A stretch of 64,000 bases of DNA, taken from Cinnamomum chago (Eukaryota; Streptophyta; Magnoliopsida; Laurales; Lauraceae). Each line of letters opens with the position of its first letter. Position 1 is the stretch's first letter. A program made the position numbers and the translations under genes. Location of the stretch: the NCBI GenBank assembly GCA_038049695.1, contig CP142452.1, positions 54,208,501-54,272,500 on the forward strand, in the 5' to 3' direction. Below the pieces are notes generated by a model. It did no database searches, was not told where the DNA came from, and saw only the letters and a program-made list of their open reading frames with translations. Positions 36,934 to 50,271 of the stretch are shown here, piece after piece.

Positions 36934-37637
36934 TGTAACATCCCGACCCCTAATGGCCTATTAATTATAATTAATTGTTTGATTAGTTAGTAAGCTAGTT
37001 TAGAGTCTAAATAGTTGGGTTTATCGACGAATCGCGTGTGCGTAGTTTCGCACGATTCGGAGCGCGTTTGGGTAGGATAGAGAGTCGTTTTACTAATTGG
37101 GTAGGGTTTTCAGGGATTATAAGAGATTATGAGTTTTGGTGAGTTTGGGTGCATTGGGTAGGTTTCGTCGTTTCATGAACTTTAGTTTTCGATCGCGTTT
37201 CGATTCGACGCGTCGAAGAGGCCCGAAATACATTAATTATATGCGTGGACCGACCCGGACCTTGACCCATCAACCCATTAACCCAAAGCCCAAGCCCATG
37301 ACCCATTTACTTAAGTATCTTACCAACCCACTTTCATCTTATCTTCTTTCATTCAATTCAACTCAACACAGCACACCACAACCGATTCATCTTCTCCTCT
37401 CTTTCCTTCATCTCTTTCTTCTCCGTTGACGATCATCGGAGCTCCGGCGAAGCAAGCCAATCCACCCATCATCTTCTTCAAGATTCCAAGAGTCTAACCA
37501 TACTCTTTTCTAAGAGTTTCACCCACAACCCATTTAGAGGTAAGCTCTCTAAGCTTGAAAACCATTCTATCTCCTCTCTTCTTGGTTAGAATGGATTAGG
37601 GAGGACCACCTTGACCTTGGCATGCATGTGTAGGAGC
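36934..37637 (+). repeat. Shortened 5' LTR of the chromovirus
   Basis: Matches the first 705 bp of the 3' LTR (41604-42308) with about six differences. The match stops at GTAGGAGC, after which gag coding sequence begins. The rest of the LTR, the primer site and the start of gag are absent from this copy. Confidence 0.9.
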
Positions 37638-40600
37638 CCAGGTTTGGGGCAGTATCAGCAGCAGTATCAGCAGCGTCCACAGCCGTACCCTCGGTACCAC
37701 CAGCGTTCTCAGCAGCAGTACCAGCAACAGCAAGGCAAGAGGCCTAAATTTGATCAGACATTCAAGGTTTATTGCGAGCGTTGTGGTCAGAACTCGCATA
37801 CTACGGTAGCCTGCAGATGGAATACAGGGGGGTCTTTTCAGTGTGGTGCGATGGACCACCAGAGGAAGGATTGCCCTCAAGTACAAGGGCAGGGTGTGAG
37901 GAATACAGCTCCTTGCCCACCATTAGCAGTACAGCCTTTGAGGCAGGCACCTCCGCAGCAACTTAGGGCACCACAGCAGCCACAGCAACCACAGCAGCCT
38001 AGATTGCCAGTACCACAGGCTAGAGGACAGTTCAGACCCCAGGGACCGCAGCGACCCCAGGGCCAGCAGTATGCACAGTATAGACAGCAGGGTCAGCAGC
38101 AGCACCAGAGACCTCAACAGTATGGCAGACTACATGCCCTTGACCTGCAGGAGGGTGAAGAAGCTGGAGGAGTGGTGGAAGGTACACTCTCTATCTCAGA
38201 TGTACCTGCTAGAGTCTTATTTGATTCTGGTTCTACGCATTCTTTCGTATCACCTCTTTTTGCTGCATGTTTGGTGGGAGATATAGCTCCATTGCATTGT
38301 ATATTGTTTGTTAGTACTCCCTTAGGGAAGACTGTGCAGTGTGAGTCCTATTATCTAGCTTGCAAAGTGCAGGTGGGGAGTTTTATCCTTTTAGCAGACT
38401 TAATCATCCTAGGGATGAGGGACTTCGATGAAATCCTAGGTATGGATTGGTTATCTACCTACAGAGCGGTTATGGATTGCTTCAACAAGACAGTTAGATT
38501 GCAAGTGCTAGCAGATAGTGTGGAGATTGTTGGGGAGAGGAAACCCATGTCCACTAGAGTCATCTCAGCTTTGAGAGCTGATCGCTTGATTAGGAGTGGA
38601 TGTGAGGGTTATATAGCCTTCATCACGGAGGATGAAGTGTTCAAGGCGGTGGAGGATATTCCAGTTGTGTGCGAATTCCCGGATGTCTTTCCGGAGGAGA
38701 TACCTGGATTACCACCGGTTAGAGAGATTGACTTCACGATTGAGCTCAAGCCAGGGACAGCACCGATTTCGAAGGCTCCTTATCGCATGGCTCCAGCAGA
38801 GCTAAGAGAGCTGAAAGCTCAATTGCAGGACCTTTTGGATAAAGGGTTTGTGAGACCCAGTTTATCACCATGGGGTGCACCGGTGCTCTTCGTGAAGAAG
38901 AAAGATGGATCAATGCATATGTGCATCAACTACAGGCAGCTGAATCAGGTCACGATCAAGAACAAGTATCCTTTGCCTCGGATAGACGAGTTGTTTGATC
39001 AGTTGCAGGGAGCACAGCACTTTTCCAAGATAGATTTGAGATCTGGTTATCACCAGATACGTGTCAGGGATCAAGACGTGCAGAGAACAGCCTTCAGGAC
39101 TAGATATGGACATTATGAGTTCTTGGTTATGCCATTTGGGCTGACCAACGCGCCAGGAGTATTTATGGCCTTGATGAACAGAGTCTTTGCACCATGCTTA
39201 GATAAGTTCACGGTCGTATTTATAGACGATGTCCTAGTCTATTCGAAGTCCAGAGATGAACATGCGGAACATTTGAGGAGTTCATTGCAGATTTTGAGAG
39301 AGAATCAGCTCTATGCTAAGCTTAGTAAATGTGAGTTTTGGCTGGAGCAAGTGTCCTTTCTAGGACACATCATCTCTAGAGAGGGTTTGGTAGTAGATCC
39401 CGCGAAGATTGAGGCAGTGGTTAGTTGGCAGAGTCCGAAGTCAGTGTCAGAGATCAGGAGTTTTCTCGGCCTAGCAGGATATTACAGGAGATTCGTGAAG
39501 GGATTCTCCAGCATTGCAGCTCCGTTGACTAAATTGACAAGGAAAGATGTTCCTTTTGTTTGGACGGAGCAATGTGAAGAGAACTTCCAGGAGCTGAAGA
39601 CTAGATTGACCACAGCACCTATTCTCTCGTTACCTACGGGAACTGGAGGATTCGTGATTTTTACAGACGCTTCAGGTATTGGATTGGGTTGCGTGCTCAT
39701 GTAGGAGGGAAAGGTCATAGCTTATGGATCTAGGCAGTTGAAAGAGCATGAGAAGAGATACGCTACTCATGACTTGGAGCTAGCAGCAGTGGTGATGGCA
39801 CTGAAGATGTGGAGACACTACTTGTATGGGGAGAAATTCGAGGTTCACTCGGATCACAGGAGTCTCCAGTATCTATTTGGGCAGAAAGATCTGAACATGA
39901 GGCAGACTAGATGGATGGAGTACATCAAAGACTACGACTTTCCGATAAAGTATCATCCCGGGAAAGCGAACGTGGTTGCAGATGCATTGAGCAGGAAGGT
40001 AGTGACTACCGGATGTTTGCAGACAGAGTGGTCTTTGACAGAACTATTCAGAGATTTAGCCATAGAGTTTCAGCCTCAGAATGAGAGAGTCATGGTTGCC
40101 AATATGCATATTTGGGAGCCAGAGATTCTTAGCAGAATCAAGAGCAGTCAGTCAGAGGACCCAGAGTTGGTCAGATTGATAGAGAGCATAGCAGAGAGAC
40201 CAGAGTTCAGACTCATCGATGGGGTGTTGTACTGCCAGGATAGGCTATGTGTGCCGTGTGTACATGATTTAAGGAACGAGATTATGGTTGAGGCACACCA
40301 TTCTCGTTATGCTATTCACCCAGGGAGCACAAAAATGTACCAGAACTTGAAGAGCTTTTACTGGTGGAGCAACATGAAGAAGGACATTGCAGGATTTGTA
40401 TCGAGATGTCTCATGTGTCAACAAGTGAAGATTGAACATCAGAAACCTCCAGGATTACTCCAGCCACTGAAGGTTCCGGAGTGGAAGTGGGAGCACATCA
40501 CCATGGACTTCGTCGCAGGATTGCCACCCATGAGGGACAATGACAGCATTTAGGTGATTGTTGACAGACTTACGAAGTCAGCACACTTCATTCCGATGAA

Positions 40601-41567
40601 GATGAGAGGATCCATGGATGTATTGGCACACAAGTACATTGACAATGTTGTCAAGTTGCATGGGATTCCAGATTCCATTGTTTCAGACAGAGATATGAGG
40701 TTTGTGGGCAGATTTTGGGTTAGTTTGCAAGCAGCATTGGGCACTACATTGAACTTCAGCACAGCGTATCACCCTCAGACCGACGGACAGACAGAGAGGA
40801 CCAATCAGACTATGGAGGATATGTTGCGGGCATGTGTTCTTGATTTCGGGAAGGACTGGGAGAAGAGTCTTCCTTTGTGTGAATTTGCCTACAACAACAG
40901 CTATCACTCCAGTATCGGGATGGCACCGTTCGAGGCATTATACGAACGGAAGTGTAAGACCCCGATCTGTTGGGAGGAGATTGGTGTTCGAAGCTTTCAT
41001 GGACCGTCGATCATCAGTGATACCAGTGAGAAGGTGAAGCAGATCATTGACAGGCTGAAAGTTGCAAGAGACCGTCAGAAGAGCTATGCAGACCTAAAGA
41101 GGAGGGATTTGGAGTTTCAGGTTGGAGATAAAGTGTTTCTCAAAGTCTCACCGACTAGAGGAACTATGAGATTCGGTCAGAAAGGGAAACTGGCTCGGAG
41201 ATACATTGGACCGTTTGAGATAGATATGCGCGTGGGTGAAGTGGCTTACAGATTGATACTACCAGCAGAGTTAGCAGGAGTTCACAGAGTTTTTCACATT
41301 TCGATGCTGAGGAAGTACATTCCAGACCCTTCACACGTGCTACACCACGAGCCTTTGGATGTTCAGCCAGATGTTTCATATGTTGAGAGACCGAAGAAGA
41401 TCATCGATACGAAGGAGCAAGTCCTGAGGACAAGGACCATTCACTGGGTCAAAGTGCAGTGGGAGCATCACAGTCCAAGGGAAGCAACTTGGGAGCTCAG
41501 GGATCAGATTCAGGAGAAGTATCCGGAGTTATTGCCAGATTCAGAGTTTCAGGCAGAGGTGTGTTAG
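37638..41567 (+). pseudogene. Chromovirus gag-pol coding region (fossil, nearly whole)
   Basis: Parts in order: a Q/P-rich gag end with a zinc knuckle ([14 protein letters not shown], 37.77 kb), aspartic protease ([13 protein letters not shown], 38.22 kb), RT ([20 protein letters not shown] near 38.93 kb, FIDDVLVYS near 39.22 kb), RNase H ([11 protein letters not shown] near 39.66 kb, HSDHRSLQYLF near 39.85 kb), integrase (HPGSTKMYQNLKSFYWW near 40.32 kb, core near 40.55-40.93 kb with YHPQTDGQTERTNQTMED), and a C-terminal chromodomain (WVKVQWEHHSPREATWELRD near 41.45 kb). In relatives the chromodomain steers integration to heterochromatin. This copy is broken in about two places and lacks the start of gag. 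Confidence 0.9.
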
Positions 41568-41589
41568 GGATTTGGAGGACCAAATAGCT

Positions 41590-41603
41590 TAAGTGGGGGA
41601 GGA
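41590..41603 (+). other. Polypurine tract of the chromovirus
   Basis: TAAGTGGGGGAGGA lies immediately before the 3' LTR start TGTAACATCCC. The T-family element has a matching AAGGGGGGAGGA just before 61264. Confidence 0.8.
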
Positions 41604-44361
41604 TGTAACATCCCGACCCCTAATGGCCTATTAATTATAATTAATTGTTTGATTAGTTAGTAAGCTAGTTTAGAGTCTAAATAGTTGGGTTTATCGACGA
41701 ATCGCGTGTGCGTAGTTTCGCACGATTCGGAGCGCGTTTGGGTAGGATAGAGAGTCGTTTTACTAATTGGGTAGGGTTTTCAGGGATTATAAGAGATTAT
41801 GAGTTTTGGTGAGTTTGGGTGCATTGGGTAGGTTTCGTCGTTTCATGAACTTTAGTCTTCGATCGCGTTTCGATTCGACGGGTCGAAGAGGCCCGAAATA
41901 CATTAATTATATGCGTGGACCGACCCGGACCTTGACCCATCAACCCATTAACCCAAAGCCCAAGCCCATGACCCATTTACTTAAGTATCTTACCAACCCA
42001 CTTTCATCTTATCTTCTTTCATTCAATTCAACTCAACACAGTACACCACAACCGATTCATCTTCTCCTCTCTTTCCTTCATCTCTTTCTTCTCCGTTGAC
42101 GATCACCGGAGCTCCGGCGAAGCAAGCCAATCCACCCATCATCTTCTTCAAGCTTCCAAGAGTCTAACCATACTCTTTTCTAAGAGTTTCACCCACAACC
42201 CATTTAGAGGTAAGCTCTCTAAGCTTGAAAACCATTCTATCTCCTCTCTTCTTGGTTAGAAATGGATTAGGGAGGACCACCTTGACCTTGGCATGCATGT
42301 GTAGGAGCTATTTGGGATTTGGAAAGTGTTTCACCCCTTTGGAGCTTTCAAAGTGTTTCTTTCCTTCACTTTCTTCTTAGATTTGAGTTCATCACATCAC
42401 TAAGGCAAGTCAATAGCTATATTAATACTTGATATGCTTGCCTACCTTGATTGTTTGATAAAATCATGTTTTAGATTACCTTGGCTCAATTGATACATTA
42501 ATAGTTGAAAAACATGATAATATGACTCATTAGTTGAATGGAATGGATGTAGAGTTTGATGACTTGATTAGTAGTTTTTATAGGTTGTTATTAAGTTATT
42601 TGTATCCCCATATATTGTACTCATCAGGTCTCAGAAGTAGAAAATAGGAAAAGTCCCATTTCAGCTCAGAACAGGGGCTCTGCCCAGTTTTCGCAGGCTT
42701 CTCGGTCGACCGGCCTGCAGGTCTCAGTCGACCGAGACAACAGGGCCCACTCGACCGAGACTCGACCGAGCCTTGTGCAGATTTTGGCCAATTTTCCTTT
42801 TTGAAGGGATTTTTACCCTGTTTTGTAGTGGACCTTGATGGACCTTTGGATACCCATTTGTGGACTCATTTGACATATTATGAGGACGTCTTGAGCCGGC
42901 GTTCGTCATTGTTGATTCGGTTGTATCGAGAGTTAACTTAATTCAATCTTGAATGGTGCGGGACAACGGGATACTCTTCCTTAAATCTATGCACGAAGAT
43001 TGTTTGTCCGAGTATCGCGAACCCTAACCCTTCGTTCACTGAATAAGTTGTGCGATGCTTCAGGGTTGACACTTTACTTAGGATTGGATTGTTTATTTGC
43101 TTTGAATTCAAATGGTACCCTCGGGTACTATCTTCTACATGTGATGAGCATGCTCGTTAGTTCTATTTGCTTTGTTTTATTAGAGGATTGCTTTGAGAAC
43201 TTAGAGGTTGGACTTAGGGTCCCCTTGTATTGTTTCGTTCGTTCGTTATTCGTGTGAAGTGTTGAGGCTAGGGAGCTTTGATTGTCAAGCTTTGAGAGGA
43301 CTACTATTGGTATTGGTTTGGGATTTGATTTGTTTTGGAATAAGTAGTTCTCTATTAATATTGAATCTTGTTCACGCAAGAAACCTAGCCCTTCACCTTT
43401 GTTTAGGATTCTTTGTGTCAGGCACCACTCAGTTGTTAACGTTCAACACAGTTGGGGCACCGACTGTGGGAGAACACGATACCACCTCGAAGCAAGATAG
43501 AGCCAGAGCTTACGGAGCCCGAGCTACTTGAGCTGAGAGTTATTTTATATTCCTCGAGATGTTCTGTTCTGTTCTGTTCTGTTTAGTTCGTCCTCGAAGC
43601 AAGATAGTGCCAGAGCTCTCGGAGCCGGAGCACTTGAGCTACGAGTTGTCTGGATATTGGATACTGGGATTTATCCCAATTAATGATATAGCTTAGCTTA
43701 TGTGGATCGCCTACTTTGATAGTTTGTATATGATTCGAATGCGGTGCATCTCTTACGATCAGAGCGCTATGCATATCTTATGATCATGTTTATCGTTCAT
43801 TCTCTTTAGTACTGCATATCTATGTGATTTCTATATCTATTGCTTTGCCATCCGTCGTGTTGATGATGCTACTCTTGGTGCATAGGTACCGAGCTCTTCT
43901 ACCCCGAGGCGGAGGAAATGACGGAAGAAGTTCAGGCAGATCAGCCTGATGACTTCCTAGAGTATAGTACGGACGACATTGTATAGCCGTGACGACCCCG
44001 TACGCGAGAGCTTCACGATAATCCTCTTAGCTTCATCTTTTGGTTTCTTTATACTTTTGTTTAGGCCTAGTTTTTGTTTGGCCATTTTACTTGTAATTAA
44101 TATTTTGTTATAGTCTTAAACTTCAACCTTAACTTTGATACTCAGTAAATTGCTCTTAAACTATACCTCTATAAGATACCTCTTGTTTTATGAAGCTTCC
44201 GCTATTGTTTAATATATTCGAGGAAAATGTTTATACCTCACAGCGGTCTTCGATCCAGATGGGACACGATTAGGGCAAGTGATATGTAATTATCATTGGA
44301 AAAGTTTTAAATTGACCCTAATCTCACGCATAACCCCGGTTTCACTTTTGGAGGCGTGACA
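41604..44361 (+). repeat. 3' LTR of the chromovirus (2.76 kb)
   Basis: TGTAACATCCC ... GGCGTGACA, followed by the ATAAC duplication. It contains a palindrome cluster at 42703-42769 and no coding region. Near 43480-43640 a segment with CTCGAAGCAAGATAG and GCCAGAGCT is repeated about 119 bp apart. Confidence 0.92.
42703..42769. promoter_or_regulatory. GTCGAC palindrome cluster in the chromovirus LTR
   Basis: CGGTCGACCG and TCAGTCGACCGA have centres 22 bp apart (42707.5 and 42729.5), followed by two ACTCGACCGAG half-like copies at about 42750-42770. This is the same architecture as the S and T LTR modules. The truncated 5' LTR of this element does not reach this region. Confidence 0.6.
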
Positions 44362-44366
44362 ATAAC

Positions 44367-46289
44367 CGTCAAAGGTTAAAGCAGCAAACTTCTGTTTGGA
44401 TAACTATTAGCACTACAAATGGAACCAAGAACCAAAGAGATGTCCCTTTGAAGGCACTTCCAGTAACGGAAAAAGGGTGGACACATACACACACAAAGGG
44501 GAACATAGATACCACAACAGAAACTGCTCCCAAAGTTCTTGAGAACATAGATACCACAACAGAAATTGCTCCCAAAGTTCCTCTTCTTAAAATTTCCGTT
44601 GTAATGACTAGACATTCATTTCCATCTTCCCTTCATCCAATTTCCATTGCTGATGAGGTCATTCGGTGGTCATTTTGGATGTTCACCTTCCATTTTTCAT
44701 TTTTAACCACTTACAGAAATTCTAAATCTTAGAATTCGAAGGAATTGAATTCAACAAACAGGCCCTAAGAGTAAAAAAAGAGAAAAAAAAAAGGAAAAAA
44801 TAAATAAAGAAAAAAAAACCGTTCATCAAAGAGAAAAAAAAAAAATGGCCAACTCTTTAGAGGAATACATTTATTTTTCCCTCTACAAAACCAAGAGTTT
44901 TGCACTACTTGAGCACCCTCTATACAAGTAGATGCATGTGCCACACATTTGAGATCAAAGCCACATCAGGCCTTCACCCCAAAACAGAGGATAATGTAGC
45001 CAGCAAGTGCTACACATACATGTTGAACGTGGATAATTGGCCTCTCCTATTTTGCTATGTCCTAGTATTCATTCACACAAAGACCTTTACATGAGTGACA
45101 GCATGATTATTGGATCAGGGTATCTAAAAAAAAATATTATACTATTTTTGATTTCCTTGTTTGAGAAAATCTGAATATAAGTTGAGTTCATTCTCAATCT
45201 AAAGCAAGTTTTGGTAACCTTGATGGATCACAGGACATTAATGTTTAATTATAAATATGAACAGCCGAACCCTTCTGCCATTCTCAACTAAGCAAATAAG
45301 AAGCCACTATACCTGGTACAAGGAGCGGTGCCTTGAAGAAAATTATTATAAAAGATTATACCACCCCAAATCTTGCTTGCTGCAACTACAAAAAAAAATA
45401 GTATAAGAAAACCCAATTTAATTATATACTATAGGTATAGAAAAACAGAAATCTAAAAACCCTATTTGAAGGGGGCAAAGTATCGATCGAACCTGCAATT
45501 TTTAAAACAGCTGGTTGTACATGGGTCCGGTAGCACACAAGGAGGGGACTAGATCCACAAAATGACACCGGTGGATCCTAGTTTAAACCAATGGGGAGGG
45601 CCATGTCTCATAGTTGCAGACACATCAAACCTGGGCACCATAATGCAGTAAGAGAAAAGAAAAATCAAATAAAGAATGGTTAATGAAGATGAACAAAACC
45701 CAAAAGTTCTGATACCAAAAAGAAATCTATTCAATAATCATAGCATTCCTTTGAATGGGTCTTTTCTTATGCTTCCCATTTACTCTAATCCAACACAGAG
45801 CAAAAACAAAGCCAAAACAGGGGAAAAACTTACCACCCAATTCCCAGGAAGGAGAAAAAAAAATCATATAAATAATTAGGACTCCTCCAAAGACATACAG
45901 TAACATGCAAATGCATTTACTCCTTCTATCCATCATTTCTCTTAAACAAAAAGAAATGACCGATCATTTATTTGCCCTAGAAATACATTGAAGATATATA
46001 TATAAAAAAATAGAAACAACAACAACAATCGTGAGACCCTAAAATCCAAAAAGAAGAAGAGAAAACAAATCAAGAATGAAAAGGCCATGATTTAGGAAAA
46101 GAAAAGTGAAAAGAGGACAACGGAACATACCTAGGCAGTGTCGAAGGCTGTGAAGGAGATGGTCGATGGAGTTGTGAGATGCCGGGCAAAAGAGATGTTA
46201 AGGGCGCGAAAGACCTTGGGTGCAGTAGATATTAAGGGCGCGAAAGTCCTAGTGCGCGAAAATGAAATGGAAGGGGTTTTTGGGTAGTG
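44367..46289. other. CACTA right-side noncoding region
   Basis: AT-rich DNA without a supportable gene. A ~42-bp direct duplication (GAACATAGATACCACAACAG and following) sits at about 44500-44582. A-rich runs are common. Short ORFs have no recognisable motif. Confidence 0.7.
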
Positions 46290-46472
46290 TCGACCGGGTT
46301 TATATTTAAAAACGACGGTACCTGTATGTCGATTTTTAAAATGGTACACCCACACTAATTAGATTGTCGCTCTTTTAGAAACGGCGGAGGGTAAACGTCG
46401 TTATGAACGACAGTTTTTAGGTGTTGTTAAATCCAATAAAAACTGTTGTTTTTAACCCATTTTGAGGTAGTG
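46290..46472. repeat. CACTA right subterminal repeats and terminus
   Basis: Contains ACGACGGTA, ACGTCGTTATGAACGACAG and AACTGTTGTTTTTAA-like motifs, mirroring the left subterminal block more weakly, and ends GAGGTAGTG. Together with 26564-26870 it defines the imperfect terminal inverted repeat. Confidence 0.8.
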
Positions 46473-47352
46473 ACAGTTAATTGCAAATAACACCACTATA
46501 TAAATGCAATTACACTCCAGTCTTAGGAATAAATTACAATGAAGACCCTATACTTCCCAATTACCACAAGTAGGCCCCTCTATCATAATCCACGGATCAA
46601 TTGGAATAAATATGTCCCATCCAATCCTAGATCCACATCTTATTATCCTTGAGCCTCAGTTAATCACAGTGATCATCAGTACCATCCAATTAACTCTTAA
46701 TCGAGATGGGTGCGCACTTAATAATGACAAATCCATTAATTGACACAAGGGGATAATATAGATAGATTTCATCTTGACCATTGGATGTTCCCACAGTCCT
46801 ACTACCACGTACTCAAGACACCGATGTGTTGATCTACAGTTAGCCTCACTCATTGGTGACTCAAAGCAAATGTGTAGATAGAAACTTAAGTTCATCAATG
46901 TCTCAGGATTGAGAGCCTATTGCTAGGGAATTATGAGAGCAGTTCTTAAATCGAGACAGTATTTCATAAGGTGCTTTCATGGTCCTTCAATACATCCAAT
47001 GTACTAGCACTATGATCCAGAATCTTTCGTTCTGATGATCGAGTCAAATCACACTATCTCATAGTGATCAAAGTGTTGCAACCTTACCAGATGAGATGCC
47101 CAATCTCATTAATGGTTGTGAAGATATTTTTAAGTATAAGATTGTGACACATATCTCCCGTATGTGGATCTCATCCATATACATATATCACATTTAATAT
47201 ACTAATGGGACCCGGTTCATCTCATGAACCATTATGTCATATGTATTAGTCATGTGCATTAAGTAATAAATCACCATTCATTTCATGAAAGGAAAGCATG
47301 ATTATATTGATAAATAAAGAAATTAATCAATTTATTACATCAACTGATGGAT

Positions 47353-49427
47353 TGAGTCCATACAATCTAACATCTGTGTCATCGGACAATTCCTCTTCAT
47401 CGTCAGAGAAATCATACCAATTGAGAAAGCTTCTTGGATCCTTGACGGGTGACTCCTCAAAGAGATATCCAGGGAGATCAATGTCTTCATGGACACGTGA
47501 TGTTGAGGCTTGGTCGGCAAAACGACTTTGTAGCCTTTGTGTCAACTATCTCATGGGAGTGTCAGGATCATACCCCAACCCATATGAAGACTTGTCTATG
47601 TGACGACGGAGTTTCCAATTTTTCAGTTGACTTTTGGTCAGGGTGGGTTCCAATGGTGTGAGAATACCACGGCCACCTCCCAAACCATTGGATTCTGAGC
47701 ATCATAGCCCATTTTCTTCATGATAGCTTGTGTCGTTGGACTATACAGGAATAGTTGAGGCATACCTTCATTCTTGAAGGGTTCAAGCAAAGAATTTAGT
47801 GAAGAAGCTTCTGATTTATGGAAGAAGATTGTCTTTTCTTCTGCCGAAGTTGTCGGAACGACAAAGGAAGCAGACGTAGGGTCTTCTACTTCGGCAGGTG
47901 TCTCCAATGGAGTGAAAGCAGACTGAATTTGCTGAGGATCAGCTTGGTTTGACGATGAATCGTCTTCTGCCTTTGAATCCTTGTCCGTGTCTTGCATAAT
48001 GGACACGAAGGAGACAACGAACTTGCCCCTAGTCTTTTGTTTTGTCTTCTTTGCTTTGGTGGTGATTACCAAAGGCTTTGAAGGTTTGAGGGAGACAACG
48101 AAGGGAGAATGAATGCTCTCTTCGGTTTGGCTGGAAGGTTTGTTTTCTTTTGATGATTGTTGAGGAGCCTTGCCGTTATCTTTCTGGATATTTTAGGCAA
48201 AGGGTGTTGTTTCTTCCTCCTTTTCTTCTTATTCATCTTTGTACATCTGAACATCTGCAAAATGGACGTCTTTGCCTTTGAAGGGTTTTTTTTTTCAAAC
48301 ACTCGATGTATTAAGCTGTCGTTGCCAACGAACTTGATGCACTGATGTAGAGTTGAAGGGACGACACCATTCTCATGTATCCAGGGGCGTCCAAGAAGGA
48401 TATTGTAGCATGAAGGGGCTCTTACAGCATATACAGTGACTTCAGAGATGAGATCACCAATTTGCAACTTGAACCTATTTTGCCGATAGGCCTTTGAGCG
48501 CTCCCAACGTATCCAAAGATGGATACGGACGTGTGAGTGTGTGACACAGTTTGCTAGGTGGAATACCAAACTCTTCGAGTGCCAAAGTAGAGATGAGATT
48601 GAGTGCAGAACCTGGGTCGATCTAGACTCTGTGTATTGGCATTTCTTTCACATACCATGTGAAGTACAAGGCTTGGTTGTGCTTTGTCTCGCCTAGCAGG
48701 AGGTCATCCTTATCGAAGGCAATTGTTGCACTCGCTGCTTTTTGAACCGAGAGGCATTCAATACTTGATCTCTCAGTTTTCTTCTTTTCTCCCTTTGAGG
48801 TAGTCCATTTCAATTTGTAGGACTTGTGGGGCATGTTTGTCAACATCCGCATTCAGCCTTTGTAGTTCTGAAATGAGACTATCACGAGTTTGTCGAGACA
48901 TTCGTAATAAGTCAAGGATGTGCAGTGGTACAGGTATGTGCTTAAAGTGCTCAATCAAGTCGTACTTGAAAGCCTCCTTCAGGCCTGCATTTTCATTATT
49001 GTTGCCACTTGGGATGTTTACAACTTGTTTTCCCGAAGGATTTACATAAGATGAAGAAGGTTGGTTATAATTTTTGTCGTAATCCCAGCCAGAGCGGGTA
49101 CCTCTACCAACTTCAAGAGCTTCTAAAGAAGGGTCTTCTTTGTTCAGAAGATTGCCCTCGAGATCAAGGGGTTGATCTTTATCATTTGCTGAAGACGTCT
49201 CTGTAGTAGTATTGCCGTCTTTAGTGATCGCGTTGCTCGGAGTATTTTCCGGGAACAAGTCCTGAACAGTATCCAGCAACTTCTCTTCTTTGTTGAGTAG
49301 TTTATCGGTCTAAACATTGCCTATGAGATCGGGTATCTAGGACCAGTTGACCGGATTTCCATTGAAGAAGACTTCATTAGGAGGAGCTTCTTCGAGATGA
49401 TCAGCCGGAGGAGGCTTGAGTTCCAAC
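47353..49427 (-). pseudogene. Tat element protease region and gag-pol linker (fossil)
   Basis: The minus strand encodes the aspartic-protease part of the Tat polyprotein: IAFDKDDLLLGETKHNQALYF near 48.7 kb precedes the active-site region, and VRAPSCYNILLGRPWIHENG near 48.4 kb is the conserved end of the domain. The left part (47.35-48.07 kb) is an acidic linker toward RT. It lies between the copia-type solo LTR and the hAT element. The element is broken in many places. Confidence 0.75.
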
Positions 49428-50271
49428 GTCACAGTTAGGCCTGTCAATGGGACGGGCCGGGCCTGGGCTTGGGTTGTCCAATCCCGTCCCGAAAATAGGA
49501 CGGGCCTGCCAGGTGTTGTCCAATCCCGACCCTAAATTAAACGGGCTTACATCTAATCCCGTCCTGTACGGGCCCGGGCTGGGACAGGGCTGGGCCTGGG
49601 CTTAGTCCGATCCTGGAGATAAGCAAAAATTCTCTAATTATTCCTACTGTCACCAGACACCGGTGTGAACCCGACTTTAAACCATCCTCTTTTTTCCAGG
49701 ATTGGGACCGGCAATACAATGCAACAAGCAACATGGCGGAGTTAAAAAAAAAAAAAATTTTGCTAGTGACAGTAGGAAATCAGAAAATCAATAGAAATGA
49801 ATGAGTATACTATAGGCTATATGGGTCAAGTAATGTAGGAATGATTAAAACCTTTTTTTTTCCTGTAAAAGTAGAAAATCAGAAAATCAATAGAAATGAA
49901 TGAGGATAAGTATCCTATATGAGTCAAGTTAAAGTAATGTAGCATCAGTTAAATTATTTTTTTTAAGTAGAAAATCAGAAAATCAATAAAATGAATGAGA
50001 ATAAGTATCCTATATGGGTCAAGTAATATAAAAAAGAAATCAACAGAAATTAATTTTCTTTTAATATGTCTAAAATATCAATTAGTGCATTCCCATCATT
50101 ATCTAAATCACCATCACTAGTTGGGTCATGACTAAACCAATCTTGGGCAGAAGAGGCAGAGAGCAGAAGAGGCAGAAGAGCGATTGAGTGTGAGATGTTT
50201 TTAGGGCTTGCAACGTCTTATAAAAGAGATGGACTGATGGAGGGCACAGTTACAAGAATGCCCCTCCTAAC

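Larger units (their letters stand above)
36934..44361 (+). mobile_element. Young Tekay/Del-like chromovirus with a shortened 5' LTR
   Basis: It is flanked by the 5-bp duplication ATAAC at 36929-36933 and 44362-44366. The 3' LTR is 41604-44361 (2,758 bp); the 5' side keeps only its first ~704 bp (36934-37637) and then runs straight into gag. The shared ~704 bp differ at about six sites (~0.9%), so insertion is recent, perhaps a few hundred thousand years with usual plant rates. Coding order is gag-PR-RT-RH-IN-chromodomain, the chromovirus order. Apart from the 5' deletion the coding part is nearly whole, with about two breaks. It lies inside the CACTA element. Confidence 0.92.
26564..46472 (-). 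mobile_element. CACTA (En/Spm) DNA transposon, 19.9 kb, with a nested chromovirus
   Basis: The left end is CACTACATCAAATGG and the right end, reverse-complemented, is CACTACCTCAAAATGG. The 3-bp duplication ACA lies at 26561-26563 and 46473-46475. Both subterminal regions are rich in ACGACAG/CTGTCGT motifs, likely transposase binding sites. On the minus strand it carries a TNP2-type transposase (31014-34577) and a second gene (27140-30880). A chromovirus (36934-44361) was inserted later into its upstream noncoding part, so the element was about 12.5 kb before that. It also holds a captured mTERF fragment at about 28.94-29.36 kb. Confidence 0.93.
25815..47347 (-). mobile_element. Solo LTR of probable copia type, split by the CACTA element
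   Basis: The two halves, 25815-26563 and 46476-47347, total about 1.62 kb without the CACTA. The direct repeat TGGAT lies at 25810-25814 and 47348-47352. The + strand begins TGATTTTC and ends CATCAACTGA, so one terminal base departs from the TG...CA rule. There is no coding region. A TTTATAAGG TATA-like box reads on the minus strand near 26293-26301. The style of the sequence (short transcribed part, CT-rich leader) suggests a Ty1/copia LTR, but the family is not certain. Confidence 0.65.

Noticed and set aside
44448-46355. Short ORFs in the right part of the CACTA element
   Set aside because: No motif, no splice logic with the transposase genes, and strongly A-rich context.
47327-47545. Acidic minus-strand ORF as a separate host gene
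   Set aside because: It partly overlaps the end of the copia-type solo LTR and otherwise fits the linker between protease and RT of the Tat element.
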